From positions 1 to 38,988 of the forward strand of contig CAKNJL010000011.1 of assembly GCA_930982035.1 (NCBI GenBank): DNA of 38,988 bases, given 5' to 3'. This DNA is from an uncultured Clostridium sp. Lineage in GTDB: Bacteria > Bacillota > Clostridia > TANB77 > CAG-508. Position numbers and translations under genes: made by a program. Position 1 is the first letter of the stretch; the number at the start of each line of letters is the position of its first letter. Below are positions 9,146-18,028 of the stretch, one piece after another. The notes beneath the pieces were generated by a model that was given only the letters and a program-made list of their open reading frames with translations, was not told where the DNA came from and did no database searches.

Positions 9146-10048
9146 ATGTTTCAATTCTTTGCCAATTTATTTGGTTATTTATTAGAGTTTATGTATGGAC
9201 TTATAAATAATTATGGTCTGGCTATAATTCTTTTTACAATTTTTATAAAAATATTATTTATACCTTTTTCGGTAAAACAACAAAAAACATTGAAAAAATC
9301 TGCTAAAATGCAGGAAAAAATAAAAATAATACAATTTAAATATAAAAATAATCCTGAAAAAATGAATCAAGAAGTAATGGAATTATATAAAAATGAAAAA
9401 ATGAGTCCTTTTAGTGGATGTTTTACAGCTATAATTCAAATTGTTCTTTTATTTTCAATATTTTACTTGGTAAGATCACCATTGACATTTATGCAAAAAA
9501 TACCAACAGAAAATATAAATAATTATATAAGTCAATTGCAGGAAGGCGGTAAATCCGTAAGCACAGCGTATCCTGAAATAGATATAATAAGAGAATATGA
9601 ATTTTTAAAGGAAAAAAATCCAGACGATGAATATATAGATAAAGCAAATTTACAAATGAACTTTTTAGGACTAGATTTAAGTAAAGTACCACAACAGAAT
9701 TTAACAGATTTTACAGTATATATAATCCCAGTATTATATATAATATCTTCTTTTATATCAATAAAATTATCAACATCAATGCAACAAAAGACACAAACAG
9801 ATGCAAAAAAAGAAAGTGTAAAAATAGATGGAACAACAGGAAAAGAAATGATACCAAAAGAAGAAAACAACGAAATGGATGCAATCATGCAAACAAATAA
9901 AATGATGTCGTGGTTTATGCCATTAATGTCTTTATCTGTTGCTATAATTGCTCCACTAGGTTTAGCATTATACTGGTTAACAAATAATATTTTGATGATA
10001 ATTGAAAGATTAATTTTAAATAAAGTAATAAAATCTGAGGAGGAATAG
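9146..10048 (+). CDS. yidC: membrane protein insertase YidC/Oxa1 family
   Basis: YidC inserts membrane proteins alone or with SecYEG. The 300 residues have the five-helix Oxa1 layout: helix 1 at about 22-42, a charged cytoplasmic hairpin at 43-90, a helix near 92-112, a helix near 192-214, and two closely spaced helices at about 253-292. The groove residue that is Arg in many relatives appears as Lys (K35 in TIFIKILFIPF). There is no lipobox or cleavable signal, unlike the Bacillus SpoIIIJ lipoprotein form. A Lys/Asp/Glu-rich loop sits near 218-245. TAGGAGG lies upstream of the ATG. jag follows after four bases. Confidence 0.95.
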   Translation: MFQFFANLFGYLLEFMYGLINNYGLAIILFTIFIKILFIPFSVKQQKTLKKSAKMQEKIKIIQFKYKNNPEKMNQEVMELYKNEKMSPFSGCFTAIIQIVLLFSIFYLVRSPLTFMQKIPTENINNYISQLQEGGKSVSTAYPEIDIIREYEFLKEKNPDDEYIDKANLQMNFLGLDLSKVPQQNLTDFTVYIIPVLYIISSFISIKLSTSMQQKTQTDAKKESVKIDGTTGKEMIPKEENNEMDAIMQTNKMMSWFMPLMSLSVAIIAPLGLALYWLTNNILMIIERLILNKVIKSEEE

Positions 10049-10052
10049 CAAG

Positions 10053-10748
10053 ATGGAAAAAACGATTATTTCTGAAGGTAGGACAACAAATGAGGCAATA
10101 GAAAAAGGTTTAAAACAATTAAGAGTATCAAAAGATAAAGTTGAAATAAAAGTACTAGAAAATGAAGAAAAAAGAAGCTTTTTTAGTATTTTAGCACCAA
10201 GAGTTGTAAAAGTAGAAATGAAACTAAAAGAAGATAAAAAAGAGAAAAAAGAAATAAGACCAAAAAAAGTTATAGAACTAACAGAAGAAGAAAAACAAAA
10301 AGCAAAAGAAAATATAAAAAAATTTATGGACGAAATATTAGTTCAATTACCTGAAAATACAGTATATAATGTATCTGATGGTGAATTAGGAATAAATGTT
10401 GAAATAACTAATTCAAATTTAGGATTTTTAATTGGTTATAGAGGAGAAACTTTATATGCTATGCAAAATATTTTATCAGCAATAGCAGGTAAAGGTATTG
10501 AAAAAAAGGTTAGAGTTATTTTAGATATAGAAGGATATAAAGAAAAAAGAGAAAGAACATTAGAAGAGTTAGCTGAAAAAGTAGCAAAAACAGTAATAAG
10601 AACTAGAAAACCAATAAAATTAGAACCAATGCAAGCATATGAAAGAAAAATAATTCATAGTAAATTACAACAAAATGATAAAGTAGAAACAGAAAGCATA
10701 GGGGAAGAGCCAAATAGAAGAATTATAATTAAATTAAAAAATAAATAA
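10053..10748 (+). CDS. jag: RNA-binding protein Jag/KhpB
   Basis: This cytoplasmic RNA-binding protein is linked to cell-wall growth and division in Firmicutes. The 231 residues show a Jag N-terminal domain (1-55), a Lys/Glu-rich linker (60-95), a KH domain containing GFLIGYRGETLYAMQNIL near 125-142, and an R3H domain with AYERKIIHSKL and ESIGEEPNR near 190-225. GAGGAGG overlaps the yidC stop, implying coupled translation. A strong terminator follows, so jag closes the rpmH operon. Confidence 0.94.
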   Translation: MEKTIISEGRTTNEAIEKGLKQLRVSKDKVEIKVLENEEKRSFFSILAPRVVKVEMKLKEDKKEKKEIRPKKVIELTEEEKQKAKENIKKFMDEILVQLPENTVYNVSDGELGINVEITNSNLGFLIGYRGETLYAMQNILSAIAGKGIEKKVRVILDIEGYKEKRERTLEELAEKVAKTVIRTRKPIKLEPMQAYERKIIHSKLQQNDKVETESIGEEPNRRIIIKLKNK

Positions 10749-10752
10749 AAAT

Positions 10753-10818
10753 TTGAGGTCAAAGATCAAATTTAACGATAATAAAAGTAGTTAATTTGTC
10801 TTTGACCTCAATTTTTTT
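10753..10818 (+). terminator. rho-independent terminator after jag
   Basis: TTGAGGTCAAAGA (10753-10765) and TCTTTGACCTCAA (10799-10811) are perfect complements, followed by seven T residues (10812-10818). The 33-base loop contains a further AAATT/AATTT pairing. Confidence 0.85.
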
Positions 10819-10821
10819 AAA

Positions 10822-10934
10822 ACAATATGGGCCAGGTCGTAAACTGTATATTAGTTTCGACAAAATATGACTTATTTTTAACAAAAAATGATTTATAATC
10901 TGGCTCATATTGTATTGACATAATATGATATAAT
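10822..10934 (+). promoter_or_regulatory. inverted repeat and extended -10 promoter upstream of mnmE
   Basis: ACAATATGGGCCAG (10822-10835) and CTGGCTCATATTGT (10900-10913) are complementary except for one G-T pair, enclosing 64 bases. Immediately downstream, TGATATAAT (10926-10934) is an extended -10 element 32 bases before the mnmE ATG. TTGACA at 10915-10920 is too close to pair with it. The repeat could be an operator or an RNA leader; its loop holds no recognised riboswitch. Confidence 0.5.
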
Positions 10935-10965
10935 ATTTTAGAGAAAAATAAAGAGGTGATTTTTT

Positions 10966-12337
10966 ATGAGTACAATCGCATCAATATCTACGGCTCCGCG
11001 GAATTGGAGGTGTAGGTATTATAAGAATGAGTGGAAAAAATTGTTTTGAAATACTAAACAAAATATTTGTACCAAAAAAACAAGAAAATATAGAAGATAT
11101 AAAAGGATATACCATGAAATATGGAAATATTGTAGAAAATAACAAGATTATAGACGAAGTTTTGGTTTCATATTTTAAAGAGCCAAAAAGCTATACCACT
11201 GAAAATATGTGTGAAATAAACTCACATGGTGGAAATATTATTATGAAAAAAATATTAGAATTATGCTTAAAAAATGGTGCGGAATTAGCGGAACCAGGAG
11301 AATTTACTAAAAGAGCTTTTTTAAATGGTAGGATAGATTTAGCTCAAGCGGAGTCTGTAATTGATGTAATTAATGCTAAAAGTGAAAAGGAAGCAAAAGC
11401 AGGAATTAAACAGCTAGAAGGTGATTTATCTCAAGAAATAGCTTCAATAAAGCAAGAAATTTTAGATGTAATGGTTAATATTGAAGTAGCAATAGATTAT
11501 CCAGAATATGATGTAGAAGATGTTACAAATAAGCAAATATTAGATATGTTAGAAAGTGTAAAGAAAAAATTAAAAAAATTAGAAAAGAGCTTTGATAGTG
11601 GAAAAATAATAAAAGAAGGAATAAAAACAGCAATAATAGGGAAGCCAAATGCAGGAAAATCATCTTTATTAAATAGAATTTTAAAAGAGGATAGAGCCAT
11701 TGTAACAGAATATGAGGGAACAACAAGAGATACAATAGAAGAATTTGTTAATATAAATGGAATACCATTAAAGCTAATTGATACTGCGGGAATCAGAAAT
11801 GCCGAAGATGAAGTTGAAAAAATAGGAATAAATAAATCAAGGGAAATCGCGAAAGAGGCAGATTTAATAATAGCTATTTTTGATTCTTCTAAAAAATTAT
11901 CAGAAGAAGATAAGGAAATTTTAGAAATTATAAAAGGGAAAAAGGCAATAATTATTTTAAATAAAATTGATTTGGAAAGAAAAATACAAAAGGAAGATGA
12001 AATTTTCAAAGACTTTACAGATAATATTATAGAAATATCAGCTTTAAATAATATTGGAATTGATAAATTATATTCAAAAATAACAAAATTGTTTGAATTA
12101 AATGAAATAAATGTTGATAATGATTTAGTAATTACAAATATAAGACATAAAAATTTAATAACTAAATCTATAGAAAGTATAGAAAAGACAAAAGACATAA
12201 TAGAAAAAAATATGCCAATTGATATTGTGGCTGTTTATATAAAAGACATTTTGGAAGATTTAGGAAATATAACAGGAGAATATGTAACAGAAGAAATTAT
12301 TAATGAAATATTTTCAAAGTTTTGTTTAGGAAAATAA
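10966..12337 (+). CDS. mnmE: tRNA modification GTPase MnmE, with +1 frameshift at codons 11-12
   Basis: MnmE with MnmG modifies the wobble uridine of several tRNAs (cmnm5U34). The N-terminus is split. From the ATG at 10966, preceded by AGAGGTG, the frame reads MSTIASISTAP; it then meets CGG (10999-11001) and would run on as RNWRCR. Skipping one base after CCG gives GIGGVGIIRMSGKN, the expected MnmE sequence, which continues to the stop at 12337. The corrected product has 456 residues. The GTPase motifs GKPNAGKSS, TTRDTIEE, DTAGI and NKID are intact, as is the C-terminal CLGK. An ATG at 11027 gives a protein lacking the first 20 residues, part of the folate-binding domain, so it is unlikely to be the true start. 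Recoding or a sequence error must explain the break. Confidence 0.9.
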
Positions 12338-12953
12338 TATCATTAATTTTTACGAGAATCAAAAATAAAGTAAAAAATATGTAATAATGATTAATTTTAT
12401 TTGTAAAACATAAAAAACGCTTAAAAACGATTTTGATGCTTGCTTTTTGTAAGTTTAAATTGTTTATTTTAGAACAATTATTATTAAGTTTGTTGAATTA
12501 AGAATTGTATTTCTGAAAACACCTGTGGAGTTATTTTGGGTATGATGTCATTGTTTGGAATAAAAGAAGAGGGAAGATCGAATTGAGACCTGTCCCTTTT
12601 GGACAAAAAGTGTCCAATTTGACACGTCCCCATTGGACAACCGGAAATAAAATACTAATAGGTAAAAATAAACACGGAGCGAACAGACCAAGGATAAAAC
12701 TTAGAAAAAAGCGAACTACAAGAAGTGCGAACATAAAAAACAAACATTATGTAAAACAAACAAAATAGCTGTAAGCCTAACTTACATATGCAAAGAGCAT
12801 AACTCTGTTTACCAAAAGGTAAAATTTAGAAACGATTAAAAACAAAACATAACTTTTTGTTTCACAGGGAATGAAGAATCAAGAAAGAGTGTGAAATCTT
12901 TGCTAATATAGTAATATGAGGAGTTTGGGGCGTTTTACATTAATGCAAGGAGT
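12338..12953. other. intergenic region mnmE-mnmG with tgtcc-type repeats
   Basis: I see no credible gene in these 616 bases. CGAGAATCAAAAATAAAG near 12353-12370 resembles, in inverted orientation, the 19-base repeat at 3914 and 4019. At 12599-12617, TTGGACA and TGTCCAA form a hairpin with loop AAAAG, followed by ACGTCCCCATTGGACAACCGG, a relative of the GGGGACG repeats seen elsewhere. A 61-codon Lys/Arg-rich open frame at 12583-12768 begins inside this repeat, has no ribosome binding site, and looks accidental. Confidence 0.5.
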
Positions 12954-12987
12954 GTCCCCAAATCCCTAAAAACAGGGATTTGGGGAC
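12954..12987. repeat. GGGGAC-type palindrome upstream of mnmG
   Basis: GTCCCCAAATCCCT (12954-12967) and AGGGATTTGGGGAC (12974-12987) are perfect complements with a 6-base loop, followed by GGA. The motif GGGGACGGA recurs at 36323-36470 and 38882-38988. It resembles REP-like or RAYT-associated palindromes. It lies only 28 bases before the mnmG ATG, so a transcript would carry the hairpin in its leader. Confidence 0.7.
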
Positions 12988-13015
12988 GGACCTTGAAAGG
13001 AAAGGAAGGAATAAA

Positions 13016-14890
13016 ATGGACTATAATGCAGGAGATTATGATATAGCAGTTGTAGGAGCAGGACATGCAGGATGTGAGGCAGGACTTGCTTGTGCAAGAT
13101 TAGGAATGAAAACACTAATATTTTCAATCAGTCTAGAAGCTATTGCCAATATGCCATGTAATCCACATATTGGAGGAAGTTCTAAAGGACACTTGGTAAG
13201 GGAAATAGATGCACTAGGTGGAGAAATGGGAAAAAACATAGACAAAACAATGATTCAAATAAAAATGTTAAACACATCAAAAGGACCAGCGGTACATTCA
13301 TTAAGAGCACAAGCTGACAGAAAAAAATATCAAGCTGAAATGAAGCATACATTGGAAAAACAAGAAAATCTGGAAGTAAAACAAGGGGAGATAGTAGATA
13401 TCTTTGTGGAAAATGGGAAAGTCAAGGCAGTCAAAACAGATGTAGGAGCAATATATAATGTTAAAGCAGTAATTTTGGCAACAGGAACATATTTAAAAGG
13501 AAAAATATTTATAGGAGAGTTCTCTAAAGAAAGTGGACCTGACGGAGTAGCAAGTGCTAATAAATTGTCTGATGTTTTAAAAAGATTGGGAATAAATTTA
13601 GTTAGATTTAAAACAGGAACACCAGCTAGAATCAACAGAAGAAGTATAGATTTTAGTAAAATGGAGGTACAAAAAGGAGATCAGGGAATAGAAGCATTCT
13701 CGTTTGAAAATGAGCCTAAAGAGTTTGAACAAGTAGATTGCTATTTAACATATACAAATGAAAAAACACATGAAATAATAAGAAATAATCTACATAGATC
13801 TCCTCTATATGCAGGAAAAATAGAAGGAACAGGTCCTAGATATTGCCCATCTATAGAAGATAAGGTGGTTAGATTTAGTGATAAACCAAGACATCAGGCT
13901 TTTGTAGAACCAGTAGGTTTGGATACAGAAGAGATGTATATACAAGGAATGAGTTCATCATTACCAGAAGATGTACAAATTGCTCTTTATAGAACTATAC
14001 CAGGACTAGAACATGCAGAATTTACAAGACCAGCATATGCAATAGAATATGATTGTATAGATCCTTCAAATTTAAAACTATCTTTAGAATACAAAGGGAT
14101 TGAAGGATTGTTTATGGCAGGGCAAATTAATGGTACATCTGGATATGAAGAAGCAGGAGCACAGGGATTAATTGCAGGAATAAATGCAGTACAAAAAATA
14201 AAAGGAAAAGAGCCATTAATATTAGATAGATCTCAGGCATATATTGGAGTTTTAATAGATGATATTGCCACAAAAGGAACAAATGAACCATATAGAATGA
14301 TGACCTCTAGAGCAGAATACAGGCTACTTCTAAGGCAAGACAATGCTGATTTAAGACTAACAGAAATAGGGCATGAAATAGGTCTTATTTCAGATGAAAG
14401 ATATCAAAAATTTTTGAAGAAAAAAGAAAATATACAAAAAGAAAAGGAAAGATTAAGTAAGTTAGTAGTAAAACCAACAGAAAAAGTGAATAAATTTCTT
14501 GTAGAACAGGGAACATCAGCACTATCAAATGGAACAAAAATGTCAGAATTATTAAAAAGACCAGAATTAAGTTATGCTAAATTGGAAGAAATAGACCCAA
14601 ATAGACCAAAACTTTCATTACAAGAACAAGAAGAAGTAGAAATACAAGTAAAATATGAAGGATATATTAAATTACAAGAAGCACAAGTTGAAAAATTTAA
14701 AAAATTAGAAGAAAAAATATTACCAGAAGATATAGATTATGAACAAATAAAGGGAATTAGCCTAGAAGGAAGACAAAAATTAAATAAATTCAAACCACAT
14801 TCAATAGGCCAGGCATCAAGAATATCAGGGGTTTCACCAGCAGATGTATCAGTACTTTTAATATATTTACAACAATTAAATAATAAATAG
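13016..14890 (+). CDS. mnmG: tRNA uridine-5-carboxymethylaminomethyl modification enzyme MnmG
   Basis: This FAD-dependent partner of MnmE installs cmnm5 on wobble U34. The protein has 624 residues. The N-terminal FAD site [19 protein letters not shown] is near residues 12-30, and the family motifs [25 protein letters not shown] and [17 protein letters not shown] are present, with [17 protein letters not shown] in the C-terminal half. I chose the ATG at 13016 because AAGGAAGGAA precedes it; an in-frame TTG at 12980 lies inside the upstream palindrome and is unlikely. rsmG follows after 42 bases, probably on the same transcript. Confidence 0.96.
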   Translation: MDYNAGDYDIAVVGAGHAGCEAGLACARLGMKTLIFSISLEAIANMPCNPHIGGSSKGHLVREIDALGGEMGKNIDKTMIQIKMLNTSKGPAVHSLRAQADRKKYQAEMKHTLEKQENLEVKQGEIVDIFVENGKVKAVKTDVGAIYNVKAVILATGTYLKGKIFIGEFSKESGPDGVASANKLSDVLKRLGINLVRFKTGTPARINRRSIDFSKMEVQKGDQGIEAFSFENEPKEFEQVDCYLTYTNEKTHEIIRNNLHRSPLYAGKIEGTGPRYCPSIEDKVVRFSDKPRHQAFVEPVGLDTEEMYIQGMSSSLPEDVQIALYRTIPGLEHAEFTRPAYAIEYDCIDPSNLKLSLEYKGIEGLFMAGQINGTSGYEEAGAQGLIAGINAVQKIKGKEPLILDRSQAYIGVLIDDIATKGTNEPYRMMTSRAEYRLLLRQDNADLRLTEIGHEIGLISDERYQKFLKKKENIQKEKERLSKLVVKPTEKVNKFLVEQGTSALSNGTKMSELLKRPELSYAKLEEIDPNRPKLSLQEQEEVEIQVKYEGYIKLQEAQVEKFKKLEEKILPEDIDYEQIKGISLEGRQKLNKFKPHSIGQASRISGVSPADVSVLLIYLQQLNNK

Positions 14891-14932
14891 GAAAGGAGAA
14901 AATATTAAAGAATATTAATATTTAGAGAAATT

Positions 14933-15655
14933 ATGGATTTAATAGAATTTTCTAATTTAATGAATAAATATGGTAAAGAAATAGAAATAGAGTTTACAGA
15001 GGAACAATTAAATAAATTTTATAAATATATGAACATGTTAATAGAATGGAATGAAAAAATAAATTTAACAGCAATAATAGAACCAAAAGAAATTATTTTA
15101 AAACATTTTATAGATTCACTAACAATTTTGAAATATACTCAAAATAAGAAAAACTTTATAGATATAGGGACAGGAGCAGGATTTCCAGGAATACCAATAA
15201 AAATAATGAAAAAAGATTTAGAAATAACATTATTAGATTCTTTAAATAAAAGAATAAATTTCTTAAATGAAGTAATAAAAGAATTAAGCCTAGAAAAAAT
15301 AATAGCAATACATTCCAGAATCGAAGATTATGGAAGAAATAAAGAATACAGAGAAAAATACGATATAGTTACAGCCAGAGCAGTAGCAAATTTAAGTACT
15401 TTGTCAGAGTATATGTTGCCAATGACAAAAATAGGAGGACAAAGTATATGTATGAAGGGACCAGACATAGAAGAAGAAATAGAATATGGTAAAAAAGCAG
15501 TAAAAATTTTAGGAGGAGAAATTAAAAAAGTAGAAAAACTTGAATTGCCAGAAACTAAAGATAAAAGAACAATAATACAAATAACAAAAATAAAAAATAC
15601 CCCAAATAAATATCCTAGAAAAGCAGGAAAGCCTTCAAAAGAGCCTATTTGCTAA
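14933..15655 (+). CDS. rsmG: 16S rRNA (guanine527-N7)-methyltransferase RsmG
   Basis: RsmG methylates N7 of G527 in 16S rRNA using S-adenosylmethionine. The 240 residues are the usual length. The SAM-binding loop FIDIGTGAGFPGIPIK is at about 80-95, preceded by the family segment WNEKINLTAI and KHFIDSL, and followed by the VTARAVANL motif near 146. The C-terminus reads YPRKAGKPSKEPI, typical of RsmG. The ribosome binding site is weak (TTAGAGAA), consistent with coupling to mnmG. A terminator follows closely. Mutants of this enzyme are known to give low-level streptomycin resistance in other bacteria. Confidence 0.96.
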   Translation: MDLIEFSNLMNKYGKEIEIEFTEEQLNKFYKYMNMLIEWNEKINLTAIIEPKEIILKHFIDSLTILKYTQNKKNFIDIGTGAGFPGIPIKIMKKDLEITLLDSLNKRINFLNEVIKELSLEKIIAIHSRIEDYGRNKEYREKYDIVTARAVANLSTLSEYMLPMTKIGGQSICMKGPDIEEEIEYGKKAVKILGGEIKKVEKLELPETKDKRTIIQITKIKNTPNKYPRKAGKPSKEPIC

Positions 15656-15674
15656 GAATAAAAAAATTAGTGAT

Positions 15675-15719
15675 AAAAAGTCAAAAAAATTGCAAATTTT
15701 TATTGACTTTTTTTTTATA
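15675..15719 (+). terminator. terminator after rsmG; its 3' arm may serve as the parA -35 box
   Basis: AAAAAGTCAA (15675-15684) pairs with TTGACTTTTT (15703-15712), with an inner AAAAATT/AATTTTT stem and a run of T. TTGACT (15703-15708) and TATTAT (15726-15731) are 17 bases apart, so the terminator arm could double as the -35 element of a promoter for parA-parB. Confidence 0.7.
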
Positions 15720-15790
15720 TTTATATATTATTATAGTAGGAAATATAAAAACTAAAGAGTAAAAATTAACTATAAATGGAGGCGAAAATT

Positions 15791-16579
15791 TTGGGAAAGA
15801 TTATATCAGTTGCAAACCAAAAAGGGGGAGTAGGAAAAACAACTACAACAGTTAATTTAAGTACAATATTAGCTAAAAAAGGGAAAAAAGTATTGTTAAT
15901 AGATGCTGACCCTCAAGGAAATGCCACAAGTGGGCTAGGAATAGACAAAGAAGTAGAAAACTCTACATATGATATACTAGTAAATGAAACAGGAATGAAA
16001 GAAACTATTCAAAAAACAGTAATAAAAAATCTAATGCTTTGTCCATCAAATATGAGTTTAGCAGGAGCAGAAGTAGAATTAGTATCTATGATGTCAAGAG
16101 AGCAAAGGCTAAAAGAAAAATTAGAAGAAGTAAAAGATATGTTTGACTACATATTTATAGATTGTCCACCATCATTAGGATTAATAACATTAAATGCATT
16201 TACAGCATCAGATAGTGTTTTGATACCTGTACAATGTGAATACTTTGCGTTAGAAGGATTAGGACAATTGTTAAATACTGTAAATCTTGTCAAAAAACAC
16301 CTAAATAAATCAATAATGATAGAAGGTGCATTACTTACAATGTATGACATAAGGACAAATCTATCAAATCAAGTAGTAAAAGAAGTAAAAAAATATTTTA
16401 ATGACAAAGTTTATAAAACGGTAATTCCAAGAAATGTAAGATTAAGTGAAGCACCAAGTTACGGAATGCCTATAACAGAATATGACCCAAGATCAAAAGG
16501 TGCAAAAGCATATGTAAAATTTGCAAAAGAATTTTTAAAAATAAACGAAGAAGAGAAAAAAGCTAAACACATGATGTAA
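15791..16579 (+). CDS. parA: chromosome partitioning ATPase ParA/Soj
   Basis: This Walker-type ATPase acts with ParB and DNA near the origin in chromosome segregation and, in Bacillus, in regulating DnaA. The 262 residues contain the deviant Walker A KGGVGKTTTTVNLS near residues 10-23, LLIDADPQGNATSG near 39, and the Walker B region YIFIDCPPSLG near 118. I chose the TTG at 15791: GGAGG lies seven bases upstream and the product then starts MGKIISVANQKGG like its relatives. An ATG at 15776 would overlap that ribosome binding site and add five residues. parB follows after 14 bases. Confidence 0.93.
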   Translation: MGKIISVANQKGGVGKTTTTVNLSTILAKKGKKVLLIDADPQGNATSGLGIDKEVENSTYDILVNETGMKETIQKTVIKNLMLCPSNMSLAGAEVELVSMMSREQRLKEKLEEVKDMFDYIFIDCPPSLGLITLNAFTASDSVLIPVQCEYFALEGLGQLLNTVNLVKKHLNKSIMIEGALLTMYDIRTNLSNQVVKEVKKYFNDKVYKTVIPRNVRLSEAPSYGMPITEYDPRSKGAKAYVKFAKEFLKINEEEKKAKHMM

Positions 16580-16593
16580 GGAGGAATGATAAA

Positions 16594-17433
16594 ATGGCTA
16601 AAATGTCAGGATTAGGAAAAGGATTGGATGCTTTATTTGGACCAGCTCCAGAAGAAGAGCAAATGCAAGAAAATGATACATTAAAAAACTTAAAAATAAC
16701 TGAAGTAGAACCAAATAGAGACCAACCAAGAAAAAATTTCGACCAAGAAGCATTGGAAGAATTAGCAGAATCAATAAAAGAGTATGGACTAATACAACCA
16801 ATAGTTGTAACAAAGAAAGAAGGATATTATGGAATAGTAGCAGGAGAAAGAAGATGGAGAGCATCTAAAATAGCAGGATTGACAGAAATACCAGCAATAA
16901 TAAGAGAAGACAATGAAAGAATAAATTCAGAAATATCATTAATAGAAAACATGCAAAGAGAGGACTTAAATCCTTATGAAAAAGCAGTAGGAGTAAGAAC
17001 ATTAATAGACAATTATGGATTATCGCAAGAAGAAGTAGCGAAAAAATTAGGAAAAGGAAGAAGCACAATAGCGAATATTGTAAGAATATTAAACTTAGAG
17101 CCACGAGTATTAGAAATGGCAAAAGAAGGAAAATTAACAGAAGGACACTGTAAAGCATTATTAGCAATTACAGACCCAGAAAAACAATACAGAACAGCTG
17201 TTCAAATGCTAGAAAGGGGAGCAACAGTAAGACAAGTAGAGAAAAAAGCAAGAGTAAAAGAAACAAAAGAAGAATTTGAAAGAAATCACATATTATATAA
17301 AAGCATAGAAGATAATTTCCAAAGTTTTTTCGGTTCTAAAGTTAAATTAGATCCAGGAAAAAGAAGAGGAAAGATTATCATAGAATATACATCTAATGAT
17401 GACTTAGAAAGAATATTAAACCTTATAAAATAA
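16594..17433 (+). CDS. parB: chromosome partitioning protein ParB/Spo0J
   Basis: ParB is a CTP-dependent DNA clamp that loads at parS and spreads. The 279 residues contain the nucleotide-binding motifs GERRWRASK near 88-96 and ENMQREDLNPYE near 117-128, then a helix-turn-helix (LSQEEVAKKLGKGRSTIANI near 142-161) and a C-terminal dimerisation segment. The N-terminus MSGLGKGLDALFG is the conserved ParA-interaction region. TAAGGAGG precedes the ATG. It could be the paralogue Noc, but pairing with parA favours ParB. No clear parS site is visible in the window. The gene has an in-frame CCA-CGA (Pro-Arg) near 17102, a useful contrast to the CCA-CGG site at 27121. Confidence 0.94.
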   Translation: MAKMSGLGKGLDALFGPAPEEEQMQENDTLKNLKITEVEPNRDQPRKNFDQEALEELAESIKEYGLIQPIVVTKKEGYYGIVAGERRWRASKIAGLTEIPAIIREDNERINSEISLIENMQREDLNPYEKAVGVRTLIDNYGLSQEEVAKKLGKGRSTIANIVRILNLEPRVLEMAKEGKLTEGHCKALLAITDPEKQYRTAVQMLERGATVRQVEKKARVKETKEEFERNHILYKSIEDNFQSFFGSKVKLDPGKRRGKIIIEYTSNDDLERILNLIK

Positions 17434-17470
17434 TGTCCAATTGGGGACGTTTCTGTTTTGGACATTTTGA
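17432..17470 (+). terminator. hairpin after parB containing a ttggggacg motif
   Basis: AATGTCCAA (17432-17440) overlaps the parB stop and pairs with TTGGACATT (17458-17466), followed by TTGAAG. The loop begins TTGGGGACG, linking it to the GGGGACG repeat family. It could slow transcription, but its T-tract is poor. Confidence 0.5.
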
Positions 17471-17506
17471 AGTTTAAGAAAAATAAGTAAAGGATAAGGT
17501 GATTCA

Positions 17507-18028
17507 ATGGATACAATAATCGAATTTTTAAGGACAGACAACTTTTTAATTATAACTACTGTTATTCTAATCTTATTAATAATAGGATTACTTCTAACAA
17601 TAATAAAATTTTCTTCAATAAATAAAAAGTATAAAGAATTCATGAAAAAACTAGGAGACGGAAAAGATATACAAGAAGACTTGGAAAATTATATGTATAG
17701 AGTAGAAAGAGTAGAAAAACAAAATGCAGAAATAAGAGGCATAATAGAAGACATAAACACAAATATGTCTAGTTGCATACAAAAAATAGGAATGGTTAGG
17801 TATAATGCGTTCAAAGATACAGGAAGTGACTTGAGTTTTGCACTTGCATTATTAGATGAAAATAATAATGGTGTTGTGTTAAACGGTATCTATTCTAGAG
17901 AAATGTCTAATATTTATGCAAAACCAGTAGAAAAAGGAACTTCAAAATATACAATTTCAGAGGAAGAAAAAGAAGCCATACAAAAAGCAGTAGAAAATAA
18001 ACCAATATATAGGATTAAGGAAAAATGA
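17507..18028 (+). CDS. DUF4446 family membrane-anchored protein
   Basis: The 173-residue protein has one N-terminal transmembrane helix (about 13-35), then a charged segment that may form a coiled coil (40-85), and a compact C-terminal domain with MSSCIQKIGMVRYNAFKDTG and GSDLSFALALLDENNNGVVL. These are the hallmarks of DUF4446, a family of unknown function often found next to parB in clostridia. AAGGTGA lies ahead of the ATG. Its stop overlaps the start of the next gene by four bases (ATGA). A role in envelope or chromosome organisation is only suggested by position. Confidence 0.85.
   Translation: MDTIIEFLRTDNFLIITTVILILLIIGLLLTIIKFSSINKKYKEFMKKLGDGKDIQEDLENYMYRVERVEKQNAEIRGIIEDINTNMSSCIQKIGMVRYNAFKDTGSDLSFALALLDENNNGVVLNGIYSREMSNIYAKPVEKGTSKYTISEEEKEAIQKAVENKPIYRIKEK

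Noticed and set aside
10819..10965. riboswitch upstream of mnmE
   Set aside because: The leader has an inverted repeat but none of the conserved cores of riboswitches that I know, and the promoter lies downstream of the repeat.
11027..11029. ATG at 11027 as the true mnmE start
   Set aside because: It would remove the first 20 residues of the conserved N-terminal domain, and no proper ribosome binding site is present; the ATG at 10966 has one.
11497..12198. 233-codon frame on the strand opposite mnmE
   Set aside because: Low-complexity Ser/Ile/Phe-rich translation of the reverse strand of an intact GTPase gene.
12583..12768. 61-codon Lys/Arg-rich open frame between mnmE and mnmG
   Set aside because: It begins inside a tgtcc repeat, has no ribosome binding site, and its composition is explained by the local purine-rich sequence.
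12858..12874. possible parS site (TGTTTCAC then AGGGAATG)
   Set aside because: Only the left half matches the parS palindrome TGTTTCACGTGAAACA; the right half has several mismatches.
12980..12982. TTG start for mnmG
   Set aside because: It lies within a palindrome arm and would add residues without family support; the ATG at 13016 has a good ribosome binding site.
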